Assembly: GCF_014650035.1 (NCBI RefSeq)
Contig: NZ_BMUE01000003.1
Location: 310,001 to 374,000, forward strand
From: Streptomyces lucensis JCM 4490
Lineage (GTDB): Bacteria > Actinomycetota > Actinomycetes > Streptomycetales > Streptomycetaceae
Length of the DNA: 64,000 nt
Direction: 5' to 3'
The position numbers were made by a program, and so were the translations under genes. The number at the start of each line of letters is the position of its first letter. Within the stretch, counting starts at the first letter, position 1. Below, one piece after another: positions 53,103 through 61,758 of the stretch. The notes under the pieces are model-generated. The model made no database searches. It was given only the letters and a program-made list of their open reading frames with translations, and was not told the origin of the DNA.

Positions 53103-53882
53103 ATGTCCCGGGACGCCCGCTGGAAGACGCTGCTGGAGCTGCTCGTCGAGCGCGGACGGCTCGACGTCGAGGAGGCGGCCGCCGAGCTGGGGGTGTCGGC
53201 GGCCACGATCCGCCGGGACTTCGACCAGCTGGCCGAACAGCAGATGCTGGTGCGCACCCGCGGCGGAGCGGTGGTGCACGGGGTGTCGTACGAACTCCCC
53301 CTGCGCTACAAGACGGCCCGTCACGCCTCCGAGAAGCAGCGCATCGCGAAGGCGGTGGCCGGTCTCGTGGCGCCGGGCGAGGCGGTCGGGCTGACCGGCG
53401 GCACGACCACCACGGAGGTCGCCCGTGCCCTCGCCGTTCGCGGGGACCTGAGCACGGGCACACCGGCGCTGACCGTCGTCACCAACGCGCTGAACATCGC
53501 CAACGAGCTGGCCGTACGGCCCCAGTTCAAGATAGTGGTGACGGGTGGGGTGGCTCGCCCGCAGTCGTACGAGCTCGTCGGCCCGCTCGCGGACGGGGTG
53601 CTGGACCAGATCACCCTGGACGTGGCGGTGCTGGGCGTGGTGGCCTTCGACGCCGTGCACGGCGCGGCGGCGCACGACGAGGCGGAGGCGGCCGTCAACC
53701 GGCTGCTGTGCGAGCGCGCGGAGCGGGTGGTGGTCGCCGCCGACTCCAGCAAGCTGGGCCGGCGGGCGTTCGCGCGGATCTGCGGGGCGGAGCCGGTGGA
53801 CACGCTCGTGACGGACACGGCGGTGGAGCAGGAGACGGTGCGGCGCTTCGAGGACGCGGGCGTGCGTGTGCTGACGGTGTGA
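53103..53882 (+). CDS. DeoR family transcriptional regulator (AgaR-like)
   Basis: 259 residues. Winged helix (RWKTLLELLVERGRLDVEEA, AELGVSAATIRRDFDQLAEQ) plus DeoR sensor domain (GEAVGLTGGTTTTEVARALA, VVTNALNIANELAVRP, VVTGGVARPQSYELVGPLAD, VVVAADSSKLGRRAFA). ATG 53103. Divergent from the SIS gene with a shared AT-rich promoter, so it most likely represses the SIS-aldolase unit and itself, with an amino-sugar phosphate as inducer. Confidence 0.92.
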   Translation: MSRDARWKTLLELLVERGRLDVEEAAAELGVSAATIRRDFDQLAEQQMLVRTRGGAVVHGVSYELPLRYKTARHASEKQRIAKAVAGLVAPGEAVGLTGGTTTTEVARALAVRGDLSTGTPALTVVTNALNIANELAVRPQFKIVVTGGVARPQSYELVGPLADGVLDQITLDVAVLGVVAFDAVHGAAAHDEAEAAVNRLLCERAERVVVAADSSKLGRRAFARICGAEPVDTLVTDTAVEQETVRRFEDAGVRVLTV

Positions 53883-53916
53883 CACCGCCGGGGCCGGCCG
53901 CCGGCCCCGGCGGTGT
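53882..53916. terminator. Strong bidirectional terminator, 16-bp perfect stem
   Basis: ACACCGCCGGGGCCGG, loop CCG, and the exact complement, beginning on the last base of the DeoR-type stop codon and lying between two convergent genes. Confidence 0.8.
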
Positions 53917-53930
53917 GGGCGCCGCAGGTC

Positions 53931-54329
53931 TCAGAACGCTCCCAGGTCGGCCTTCACGAACCCTTTGCCCCGCTGGTCGTTGCAGCCGGCCACCGGCGGC
54001 CGGTCGGCTGGGTCGGGCCAGGACTGCTGGGCCTGGAGGGCCACGCTCACCAGGGTCAGCAGCAGGTCGACGTCGCTCGCGGCGTCGAGCCGCAGGGTCA
54101 CCCACTGCGAGCCGGGCACGATTCTGATCGCCCCCGAGTGCTTCAGGTCCTTGGCGAACCGGCGGATGGCCCGGTCGGTCAGCCGCAGGTCGACGTCCCG
54201 GTCCGAGTGGAAGTGGGCGATCTCGCCCTGGGCCGAACTCACCGCCCGCCCGAGTCCGCAGCTCGGGACGGCCCGTGTCAGGTCCGGCCAGGTCGCCAGT
54301 TGCGCAAGGGCGCGCGACGCCAACGTCAT
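53931..54329 (-). CDS. DUF5519-type ('luciferase family') protein
   Basis: 132 residues. Short alpha/beta protein: VPSCGLGRAVSSAQGEIAHF, DVDLRLTDRAIRRFAKDLKH, and PGSQWVTLRLDAASDVDLLL. This is a small family annotated by similarity to a luciferase-adjacent domain and has no known activity. ATG 54329. It stands alone between a terminator and a 254-base intergenic region that contains a 17-bp tandem repeat. Confidence 0.78.
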   Translation of the reverse strand: MTLASRALAQLATWPDLTRAVPSCGLGRAVSSAQGEIAHFHSDRDVDLRLTDRAIRRFAKDLKHSGAIRIVPGSQWVTLRLDAASDVDLLLTLVSVALQAQQSWPDPADRPPVAGCNDQRGKGFVKADLGAF

Positions 54330-54480
54330 GGGACCATCATGACGCGCTCACCCGCCCGCAACCAGCTCGTGAGCGAGCATTAACCGACCTGTATCCGGCT
54401 CACGTTCACCCACCGGCACGGGAGTTCACACCTCGAACAGGTTCCGCGACGTCCGCGACCGCCAGGATCCCGCCATGTCC

Positions 54481-54582
54481 GTCATCCCGGCATGTCCGTC
54501 ATCTCGCCGTCTCCGTCATCTCGCCGTCTCCGTCATCCCGCCGTCTCCGTCATCCCGCCGTCTCCGTCATCCCGCCGTCTCC
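54481..54582. repeat. 17-bp tandem repeat, six copies plus a degenerate one
   Basis: Units of GTCATCCCGCCGTCTCC (early units with C-to-T or CCGGCATG variants) from 54481 to 54582; a weaker unit precedes it from about 54465. The next bases, GTCA, would open a seventh unit and contain the pflA stop codon (54584-54586). Confidence 0.95.
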
Positions 54583-54583
54583 G

Positions 54584-55366
54584 TCAGTGGGCGGTGACGC
54601 CGTGCGCCCGGAACTGTCGCCGCACCCGCTCGACGAGTTCCCGGCCGGGAGTCGGGGCGTCCCGCAGGGGGAACGGGATGCCGAGGGCCTCGTACTTCGG
54701 TGCGCCGAGCTTGTGGAAGGGCAGGATGTCGACCCGCTCGACGCTTTCCAGGCCGGCGACGAAGCGGGCCAGTCCGTCGATCGCGTCCGGGTCGTCGGTC
54801 CAGCCGGGCACCAGGACGTACCGGATCCACGTCCGGGCGCCTAGCCGGTCCAGCCGGGTCGCGAAGTTCAGGGTCGGCGTGAGTTCGCCGCCGGTCAGCC
54901 TGCGGTAGGCGGAGACGTCGAAGGACTTGATGTCCAGCAGCACCAGGTCGGTGCGGGTGAGGAGTTCGTCCGTGGCGCGGGTGCCGAGGAACCCGGAGGT
55001 GTCCAGGGCGGTGTGCAGTCCTGTCTCCTTGCAGCGGCGCAGCACCTCGCCGGTGAAGGCCGGCTGGAGCAGCGGTTCCCCGCCGGTGATCGTCACGCCT
55101 CCGCCCGCCGCGGTGAGGAACGCCCGGTACTTGCCGATCTCCGCCATCACCTCGTCGACGGTGACCTCGCGTCCGTCCCGCATGTGCCAGGTGTCGGGGT
55201 TGGCGCAGTACAGGCAGCGCAGCGGGCAGCCGCTGACGAAGAGGACGAACCGGGTCCCCGGGCCGTCCACTCCGGTGGACAGGTCCCAGGAGTGGATCCG
55301 GCCGGTGACGGCCTTCTCCGTCGCCCTGGCCGTCGTCATCGCGGTCGCCGTCCCCGCCGTCCTCAC
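54584..55366 (-). CDS. pflA: Pyruvate formate-lyase activating enzyme
   Basis: 260 residues. Radical SAM enzyme that puts the glycyl radical on PflB. The CxxxCxxC cluster motif is Cys47, Cys51, Cys54 ([16 protein letters not shown]), followed by [14 protein letters not shown] and LDTSGFLG. Full length for the family. GTG 55366 overlaps the pflB stop (GTGA), giving coupling; an ATG nine codons in, at 55339, would leave the domain intact. No FocA formate channel is seen next to it. The stop codon abuts a 17-bp tandem repeat. Confidence 0.94.
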   Translation of the reverse strand: MRTAGTATAMTTARATEKAVTGRIHSWDLSTGVDGPGTRFVLFVSGCPLRCLYCANPDTWHMRDGREVTVDEVMAEIGKYRAFLTAAGGGVTITGGEPLLQPAFTGEVLRRCKETGLHTALDTSGFLGTRATDELLTRTDLVLLDIKSFDVSAYRRLTGGELTPTLNFATRLDRLGARTWIRYVLVPGWTDDPDAIDGLARFVAGLESVERVDILPFHKLGAPKYEALGIPFPLRDAPTPGRELVERVRRQFRAHGVTAH

Positions 55367-57621
55367 AGCGCACCGTGGAAGGTGCGGCTGATCACGTCGA
55401 GCTGCTGCTCACGCGTCAGGCGGACGAAGTTGACCGCGTATCCGGAGACACGGATCGTCAGCTCCGGGTACTTCTCCGGGTGTTCCATGGCGTCCTCCAG
55501 GGTCGCCCGGTTCAGTACGTTGACGTTCATGTGGAAGCCGCCGGCTCCCATGTATCCGTCGAGGATGCCGACCAGCGCGCCGGCCCGCTCCGCGGGCACG
55601 TGCCCCAGCCCCTCGGGCGTGATGGTCGTGGTCAGGGAGATCCCGTCCCGCGCCTGCTCGTACGGCAGCTTCGCCACCGAGAGCGCCGAGGCGGCCACCC
55701 CGTGCCGGTCGCGGCCGTTCATCGGGTTGGCGCCGGGGGCGAACGGGGCCCCGGCCCGCCGGCCGTCGGGGGTGTTCCCGGTGTGCTTGCCGTACACCAC
55801 GTTCGAGGTGATGGTGAGCACCGACTGGGTGTGCTCGGCGTCCCGGTAGGTGGGGTGCCGGCGAACCTTCTCCATGAACGACTCCACCAGCGCGGCGGCG
55901 ATGCCGTCGGCGCGGTCGTCGTTGTTGCCGTAGGCCGGGAAGTCGCCCTCGACATCGTAGTCGACGGCCAGTCCGGTGTCGTCGCGGATCACCTTCACGC
56001 GCGCGTGCCGTACGGCGGACAGGCTGTCCGCGGCCACCGACAGGCCCGCGATGCCGCACGCCATGAAGCGGTGCACCGGGTGGTCGTGCAGGGCCATCTC
56101 CACCCGCTCGTAGGCGTACTTGTCGTGCATGCAGTGGATGACGTTGAGCGCGTTCACATAGGTCGCGGCCAGCCAGTCCAGCATCCGGTCGTACGCCGCC
56201 GACAGCTCCTCGTAGTCGAGGTACTCCCCGGTGAGCGGGGGTGTGTCCGGGGCGACCTGCTCGCCGCTGATCTCGTCGCGGCCGCCGTTCACCGCGTACA
56301 GCAGGGCCTTGGCGAGGTTGACGCGGGCGCCGAAGAACTGCATCTGCCGGCCGACCGCCATGGCGGAGACGCAGCAGGCGATCGCGGTGTCGTCGCCCGT
56401 GCGCGGGCGCGTCAGGTCGTCGGACTCGTACTGGACGGCACTGGTGTCGATGGAGACCTGGGCGCAGAACTCCTTGAAACCCGCGGGCAGCCGGGGCGAC
56501 CACAGCACGGTCAGGTTCGGCTCGGGTGCCGGGCCCAGGTTGTAGAGGGTCTGCAGGAAGCGGAAGGAGGTGCGGGTCACGAGCGTGCGGCCGTCGCGGC
56601 CGATGCCGCCGATGGACTCCGTCACCCAGGTCGGGTCGCCGGAGAACAGCGCGTCGTACTCGGGGGTGCGCAGGAAGCGCACGATCCGCAGCTTGATGAC
56701 GAAGTCGTCGATCAGCTCCTGGGCGCGGCTCTCGTCGACGACGCCCTCCAGCAGGTCCCGCTGGAGGTAGACGTCCAGGAAGGTCGAGGTGCGGCCCAGC
56801 GACATAGCGGCGCCGTTCTGCTCCTTCACCGCGGCGAGGTAGCCGAGGTACAGCCACTGCACGGCCTCGTGGGCGGTGGTGGCCGGGCGGGACACGTCGC
56901 AGCCGTACGACGCCGCCATGCGGGTCAGTTCGCCCAGCGCCCGGATCTGCTCGGCGAGTTCCTCCCGGTCGCGGATGACGTGCTCGGTGGAGGGCCGGGC
57001 GTCGAGCAGGGCGCGCTCGGCGTGCTTGGCCTCGATCAGCCGGCCGGTGCCGTACAGGGCCACGCGGCGGTAGTCGCCGATGATCCGGCCGCGGCCGTAG
57101 GCGTCGGGCAGACCGGTGATGATGCCCGCCTTGCGGGCGGCCCGCATCTCGGGGGTGTAGGCGTCGAAGACACCGTCGTTGTGGGTCTTGCGATAGGTGC
57201 CGAAGACCCTGGTGACGAACGGGTCGGGTGTGTAGCCGTACGCCTTCAGGCCGTTCTCGACCATGCGCAGGCCGCCGTTGGGCATGATCGCCCGCTTGAG
57301 CGGGGCGTCGGTCTGGAGGCCGACGATCAGCTCACGGTCCCGGTCGATCCACCCGGGGGCGTGCGAGGTGATCGTGGAGGGAGTGGCGGCGTCGACGTCG
57401 AGGATGCCCTTGCGGCGCTCCTCGGGGAACAGCGCGCTGACCTTCGCCCAGACGGCCCGGGTGCGGTCCGTGGGGCCGGCCAGGAAGGACGCGTCGCCCG
57501 TGTAGGGGGTGTAGTTCGCCTGGATGAAGTCCCGCACGTCGATGCGCGACCGCCACCTCGTTCCGGCGAAGTGCCGCCATACCTCGGTCGTCCGGCTGCC
57601 GGTTGTCACCGTCGCGGTCAT
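55363..57621 (-). CDS. pflB: Pyruvate formate-lyase (formate C-acetyltransferase)
   Basis: 752 residues, the usual E. coli PflB length. Converts pyruvate and CoA to acetyl-CoA and formate by a glycyl radical; O2 destroys the active form. The catalytic Cys416-Cys417 pair (IACCVSAMA) and the radical Gly727 (RVSGYAVNF) are present, and pyruvate-type segments such as [19 protein letters not shown] argue for true PFL and not a diol dehydratase or other glycyl radical enzyme. ATG 57621 with AGGAGAGGA upstream. pflA overlaps its end. A GGGACCTTCGGCCCC box lies about 110 bases upstream. Unusual in a genus that grows as an obligate aerobe. Confidence 0.95.
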   Translation of the reverse strand: MTATVTTGSRTTEVWRHFAGTRWRSRIDVRDFIQANYTPYTGDASFLAGPTDRTRAVWAKVSALFPEERRKGILDVDAATPSTITSHAPGWIDRDRELIVGLQTDAPLKRAIMPNGGLRMVENGLKAYGYTPDPFVTRVFGTYRKTHNDGVFDAYTPEMRAARKAGIITGLPDAYGRGRIIGDYRRVALYGTGRLIEAKHAERALLDARPSTEHVIRDREELAEQIRALGELTRMAASYGCDVSRPATTAHEAVQWLYLGYLAAVKEQNGAAMSLGRTSTFLDVYLQRDLLEGVVDESRAQELIDDFVIKLRIVRFLRTPEYDALFSGDPTWVTESIGGIGRDGRTLVTRTSFRFLQTLYNLGPAPEPNLTVLWSPRLPAGFKEFCAQVSIDTSAVQYESDDLTRPRTGDDTAIACCVSAMAVGRQMQFFGARVNLAKALLYAVNGGRDEISGEQVAPDTPPLTGEYLDYEELSAAYDRMLDWLAATYVNALNVIHCMHDKYAYERVEMALHDHPVHRFMACGIAGLSVAADSLSAVRHARVKVIRDDTGLAVDYDVEGDFPAYGNNDDRADGIAAALVESFMEKVRRHPTYRDAEHTQSVLTITSNVVYGKHTGNTPDGRRAGAPFAPGANPMNGRDRHGVAASALSVAKLPYEQARDGISLTTTITPEGLGHVPAERAGALVGILDGYMGAGGFHMNVNVLNRATLEDAMEHPEKYPELTIRVSGYAVNFVRLTREQQLDVISRTFHGAL

Positions 57622-57730
57622 CGCGGGTCCTCTCCTGATCGGTTTCGTCACGGTCGATGCTCGTCGCGGCCGGTGACCGCCGGGAGTGGCCGACAGGGCA
57701 TCGGCGGTGCCCTGTGGGCCCCGGCGCCCC

Positions 57731-57745
57731 GGGACCTTCGGCCCC
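57731..57745. promoter_or_regulatory. DevR/OsdR-like box upstream of pflB
   Basis: GGGACCTTCGGCCCC fits GGGNC-N4-GNCCC, the core of the DevR/DosR hypoxia box, 110 bases upstream of the pflB start. The same 15-mer with one change recurs at 61624 upstream of adhE. Confidence 0.55.
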
Positions 57746-57779
57746 GGGCGGCCGACGCGGGGGCCGGGCCGGGGCCGGC

Positions 57780-58678
57780 TCAGGCGTGCGGGACGACGGC
57801 CACCGCGCCGCGGACGTGGTGCAGGACGGCGTGCGTGACGGGACCGGTGTGGGCACCGAGCCTGCTTCCGGCGATGCGCCGGCCCACGACGACGAGTCCC
57901 GCGCCGGCGGTCGCCCGCACCAGTTCCGCGCCGGGCCGTCCCTCCACGACGGTCTCGGTCACCCGGACCTCGGGGTACTTCTCGCACCAGGGCCGCAGGG
58001 CGGCCACGACGGCGCGTTCCACGGCGGCGAGCCGCTCGGCGGCGGGGACGGCGGGCGCGGCCGGGTCGGCGGGTGGTGTCCGGAAGACGTGGACCACGCG
58101 CAGTCCCGTGCGGCGGCGGTGGGCGGCGTCGAAGGCGAAGGCGAGCAGGTCGTCGCAGGGATGGCCGACGTCCAGGCCGAGGACGACGTCCCGGTAGGGG
58201 ATGCCGGGGATCTCCTCCGGCGCGACGCCGTCCGTCGCGGGCAGGTGCTCGTCGGCGGCGCTCGTGCCCGCCCGCACCAGCACCACGGGGCACGGTGCGC
58301 GCCCCACCACCCGCTGGGACACCGAACCGGTGACGAAGCCCGCCGTCCTGCCGAGTCCCAGCGATCCGAGCACCAGCAGCTCGGCCTCGTCGGCCGCGGC
58401 CGTCAGGGCGGCGACCGTGGAGTTGCAGGTCAGCCGGGCGGCAACCGTGAGCGAGGGGTGCGCGCGCGCACGCTGCCGGCCGCTTCCTGCAGGAGGTGCT
58501 CGGCCCAGCCGCGTTCGGTGCTGTCCATCGGCACGTCCGGCATCGGCCGCGCGTGCGGGTGCCAGGCGTGCACCAGGTTCAGGGCGACTCCCCGGCGCGC
58601 GGCCTCGTGGGCCGCCCAGTGCGCGGCCGCGAGGCCTTCGGGCGATCCGTCGATTCCCGCCGCGATGTTCCGGATCAT
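57780..58678 (-). pseudogene. Universal stress protein gene with a frameshift
   Basis: Two Usp domains are encoded but in two frames. The start (ATG 58678, AGGAGGGA upstream) gives MIRNIAAGIDGSPEGLAAAH through [12 protein letters not shown], then the frame runs to a stop at 58430. From about 58465 down the other frame resumes the Usp sequence ([40 protein letters not shown]) and continues through a second domain with [12 protein letters not shown] to 57780. The switch is at a (GC)5 tract, 58460-58469; one GC unit too many explains it. It could be decay, phase variation or a sequencing error. Position between pflB and ppdK fits an anaerobic stress role. Confidence 0.8.
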
Positions 58679-58698
58679 GACGTGTCCCTCCTGGGTCC

Positions 58699-58770
58699 GG
58701 GCCGGTGGCCCCTGTGGTGTCTTCGAGACTGCTGCGCCGCGGGTGCCGCGCCCAGGGGCCGTCCGGCCCC
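58699..58770. promoter_or_regulatory. usp/ppdK divergent region with two box-like sites
   Basis: GGGCC-GGTG-GCCCC (58699-58712) and GGGCC-GTCC-GGCCC (58756-58769) both fit GGGNC-N4-GNCCC; the second is a perfect inverted repeat. They lie between the divergent usp and ppdK starts. Confidence 0.45.
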
Positions 58771-58859
58771 CGCGACGGGGACGCCCGGCACCTGCCCGTG
58801 AGCCGTGCGGCGTCGGACGGTGGAAGCCGGAGCCACGAAGGTGTGAGGAGCGCTGCGTC

Positions 58860-61556
58860 ATGGTCCGTTACGTGTACGAGTTCGCGGAGGGCGGCCGTGA
58901 CCGGGCCGGCCTGCTCGGCGGCAAGGGTGCGAACCTGGCCGAGATGACCCGGCTCGGTCTGCCCGTTCCGCCGGGGTTCACCATCACCACCGAGGCCTGC
59001 CGGGTCTTCCTGGGCACCGGGGCCGAGCCGGAGGGCCTGGCGCGTGAGGTCTCCGAGCACCTGCTGGCCCTGGAGGCGGCGGCCGGCCGGCGGCTGGGAC
59101 AGCCGGACGACCCGCTGCTGCTGTCCGTCCGCTCCGGGGCGCGGTTCTCGATGCCCGGGATGATGGAGACCGTCCTCGACATCGGCCTCAACGACGCGTC
59201 GGTGCTGGGCCTGGCCAAGGTTTCGGGCAGTGAGCGCTTCGCCTGGGACTCCTACCGCCGCCTCGTCCAGATGTTCGGCAGTACGGTCATGGGGGTCGAC
59301 GCCGCGTTGTTCGAGCAGGCCCTCGCGCGGCTGAAGGAGGTGCGGGGCGTCCCGGACGACGTGCACCTGGACGCCGCCGATCTCGCGCAGCTGGTCGAGA
59401 CGTACAAGAGCCTGATCCACGAGCGGACCGGGGAGTACTTCCCGCAGCTGCCGGCCGACCAGCTCTACCGGTCGGTCCTGGCCGTCTTCGAGTCGTGGAA
59501 CGGCGATCGGGCCCGACTGTACCGGCGGCGCGAGCACATCCCCGACGACCTCGGGACCGCCGTCAACGTACAGCGCATGGTGTTCGGCAACCTGGGTCCC
59601 GACTCCGGCAGCGGTGTGGCCTTCACCCGTGACCCGGCCACCGGACGGCCCGGCCTGTACGGCGACTACCTGCCCGACGCGCAGGGCGAGGACGTGGTCG
59701 CCGGCATCCGCAACACGGTGCCGCTGGCCGAGCTCGAGCGCCTCGACGCCCGGTCGTACGAGGAGTTGTGCGCGCACATGCGGACGCTGGAGCGGCACTA
59801 CCGGGACCTGTGCGACATCGAGTTCACCATCGAGCGCGGCAAACTGTGGATGCTGCAGACCCGGGTGGGCAAGCGCACCGCCGAGGCCGCCTTCGCCATC
59901 GCGGCGGAGCTGATCGACGAGGGGCTCATCCCGGCCGACGAGGGACTGGCCCGGGTGGGCGGGGACGGGCTCGCGCGGCTGATGTTCCCGCGCTTCGACG
60001 TCTCGGCGACGGGCAGTCCGCTGGCCCGCGGCATCCCGGCGTCGCCCGGTGCCGCGGTCGGCGCGGCGGTCTTCGACTCCGCCGAGGCGGTACGGCGCGC
60101 CGCGGCCGGCGAGAAGGTGGTCCTCGTGCGGCAGGAGACCACGCCCGACGACATGCCCGGCATGGTCGCCGCCCAGGCGGTGCTGACCAGCCGGGGCGGC
60201 AAGACCAGCCACGCGGCCGTCGTCGCCCGCGGCATGGGCAAGGTGTGCGTCTGCGGGGCCGAGGAACTCACCGTCGACACCGAGGGCCGGCGGCTGACCA
60301 CCCGTGACGGCCAGGTCGTCGAGGAGGGCACCGTGCTCTCCGTGGACGGTTCGGCGGGCGCGGTGTATCCGGGCCAGGTGCCGCTCGTGGACTCGGCGGT
60401 CATGCGCTACCTGGAGACCGGTGAGGTCGACGAGGCGTCGGCGGAGCTGGTCGGTGCGGTGGCCCGGGCCCTGGAGCGGGCCGACGGGGTTCGGCGCCTG
60501 GAGGTCAGGGCCAACGCGGACACACCCGAGGACGCCGCCCGGGCCCGCCGGTTCGGGGCGCGCGGCATCGGGCTGTGCCGCACCGAGCACATGTTCCTGG
60601 GCGAGCGCCGCAGGCTGGTGGAGGAGATGGTGCTGGCCCGCGGCGACGCCGAACGGGACCGCGCCCTGGCCGCGCTGCTGCCGCTGCAGCGCCGGGACTT
60701 CGGCGGCATCCTGGAGGCGATGGACGGCCTTCCCGTCACCATCCGCCTGCTCGACCCGCCACTGCACGAGTTCCTGCCCGACCGGACCGCGCTCGCCGTG
60801 CGCGTCGCCGCGGCGGAGGCGCGCGGTGACCTCCCCGCCGCGCACGACACCGAGTTGCTCGCGGCCGTGAACCGCATGCACGAGGAGAACCCGATGCTCG
60901 GGCTGCGCGGTGTGCGGCTGGGCCTGGTGGTCCCGGGTCTGGTGGCGATGCAGGTACGCGCCATCGCCGAGGCCGTGGTGGAGCGCGTCCGGGCCGGCGG
61001 CAGCCCCCGGGCGGAGATCATGGTGCCGCTCGTCGGTGACGTGCGGGAACTGGGCATCGTGCGGGAGGAGGTGCGCCGGGTCCTGGCCGAGGTCTCCGCC
61101 GCGTCCGGCGTCCCGGTCGACTGCCCGGTCGGCACGATGATCGAGCTGCCGCGGGCGGCGCTGACGGCCGGGCGGATCGCCGGGGAGGCCGAGTTCTTCT
61201 CCTTCGGCACCAACGACCTCACCCAGACCACCTGGGGCTTCTCCCGCGACGACGTCGAGGCGGAGTTCTTCTCCGCCTACCTCGACAAGGGCGTCTTCCC
61301 CGTCTCCCCGTTCGAGACCGTCGACCGGGACGGCGTGGGGCGGCTGATCTCGATCGCCGTCGCCGAGGGCCGTGCGGCCCGTCCCGGTCTCGGCATCGGC
61401 GTCTGCGGCGAGCACGGCGGGGATCCCGCCTCGGTGCACTTCTTCCACGCCGCCGGCCTGGACTACGTCTCCTGCTCGCCGTTCCGGGTCCCGGTGGCAC
61501 GGCTGGAGGCCGGGCGGGCCGCCCTGGAGCGGACCGAGGCGAGCGACAGCAGGTGA
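58860..61556 (+). CDS. ppdK: Pyruvate, phosphate dikinase
   Basis: 898 residues, normal length. Interconverts ATP, phosphate and pyruvate with AMP, PPi and PEP. Domains in order: ATP-grasp (1-340; LLGGKGANLAEMTRLGLPVP, SVRSGARFSMPGMMETVLDI), phosphohistidine domain with His451 (GGKTSHAAVVARGMGK), and PEP/pyruvate TIM barrel ending with Cys849 (IGVCGEHGGD). ATG 58860 with GAGGAG upstream. In anaerobic metabolism PPDK can run toward ATP using PPi, which fits its place between pflB and adhE. Divergent from the usp gene. Confidence 0.96.
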   Translation: MVRYVYEFAEGGRDRAGLLGGKGANLAEMTRLGLPVPPGFTITTEACRVFLGTGAEPEGLAREVSEHLLALEAAAGRRLGQPDDPLLLSVRSGARFSMPGMMETVLDIGLNDASVLGLAKVSGSERFAWDSYRRLVQMFGSTVMGVDAALFEQALARLKEVRGVPDDVHLDAADLAQLVETYKSLIHERTGEYFPQLPADQLYRSVLAVFESWNGDRARLYRRREHIPDDLGTAVNVQRMVFGNLGPDSGSGVAFTRDPATGRPGLYGDYLPDAQGEDVVAGIRNTVPLAELERLDARSYEELCAHMRTLERHYRDLCDIEFTIERGKLWMLQTRVGKRTAEAAFAIAAELIDEGLIPADEGLARVGGDGLARLMFPRFDVSATGSPLARGIPASPGAAVGAAVFDSAEAVRRAAAGEKVVLVRQETTPDDMPGMVAAQAVLTSRGGKTSHAAVVARGMGKVCVCGAEELTVDTEGRRLTTRDGQVVEEGTVLSVDGSAGAVYPGQVPLVDSAVMRYLETGEVDEASAELVGAVARALERADGVRRLEVRANADTPEDAARARRFGARGIGLCRTEHMFLGERRRLVEEMVLARGDAERDRALAALLPLQRRDFGGILEAMDGLPVTIRLLDPPLHEFLPDRTALAVRVAAAEARGDLPAAHDTELLAAVNRMHEENPMLGLRGVRLGLVVPGLVAMQVRAIAEAVVERVRAGGSPRAEIMVPLVGDVRELGIVREEVRRVLAEVSAASGVPVDCPVGTMIELPRAALTAGRIAGEAEFFSFGTNDLTQTTWGFSRDDVEAEFFSAYLDKGVFPVSPFETVDRDGVGRLISIAVAEGRAARPGLGIGVCGEHGGDPASVHFFHAAGLDYVSCSPFRVPVARLEAGRAALERTEASDSR

Positions 61557-61623
61557 GCGGCCGGCCCGAACGGGGCCGCAGGGCCCGGCGGCCCCGCCGA
61601 TGCGGGCCGGACGGGCCCACCGC

Positions 61624-61655
61624 GGGACCTTCGGCGCCTGGGACCGGAGGCCGGG
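61624..61655. promoter_or_regulatory. Paired DevR/OsdR-like boxes upstream of adhE
   Basis: GGGACCTTCGGCGCC (61624-61638) differs from the pflB-side box by one base; a second half-like site GGGACCGGAGGCCGGG follows at 61640-61655. They lie about 105-135 bases before the adhE start. Confidence 0.55.
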
Positions 61656-61758
61656 CCGCTGGACAGTGAAGACCGGGAGCGAGCGCGTCATCCGTGGCAC
61701 CGCTCCCGCCCGTAGGCCGCCGTCCGTTCGGCGGCCCCGACAGTGGAGGCAGACCCTC

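Noticed and set aside
54481..54582. CRISPR-like array
   Set aside because: Units are contiguous 17-mers with no spacers and no cas genes nearby; it is a plain tandem repeat.
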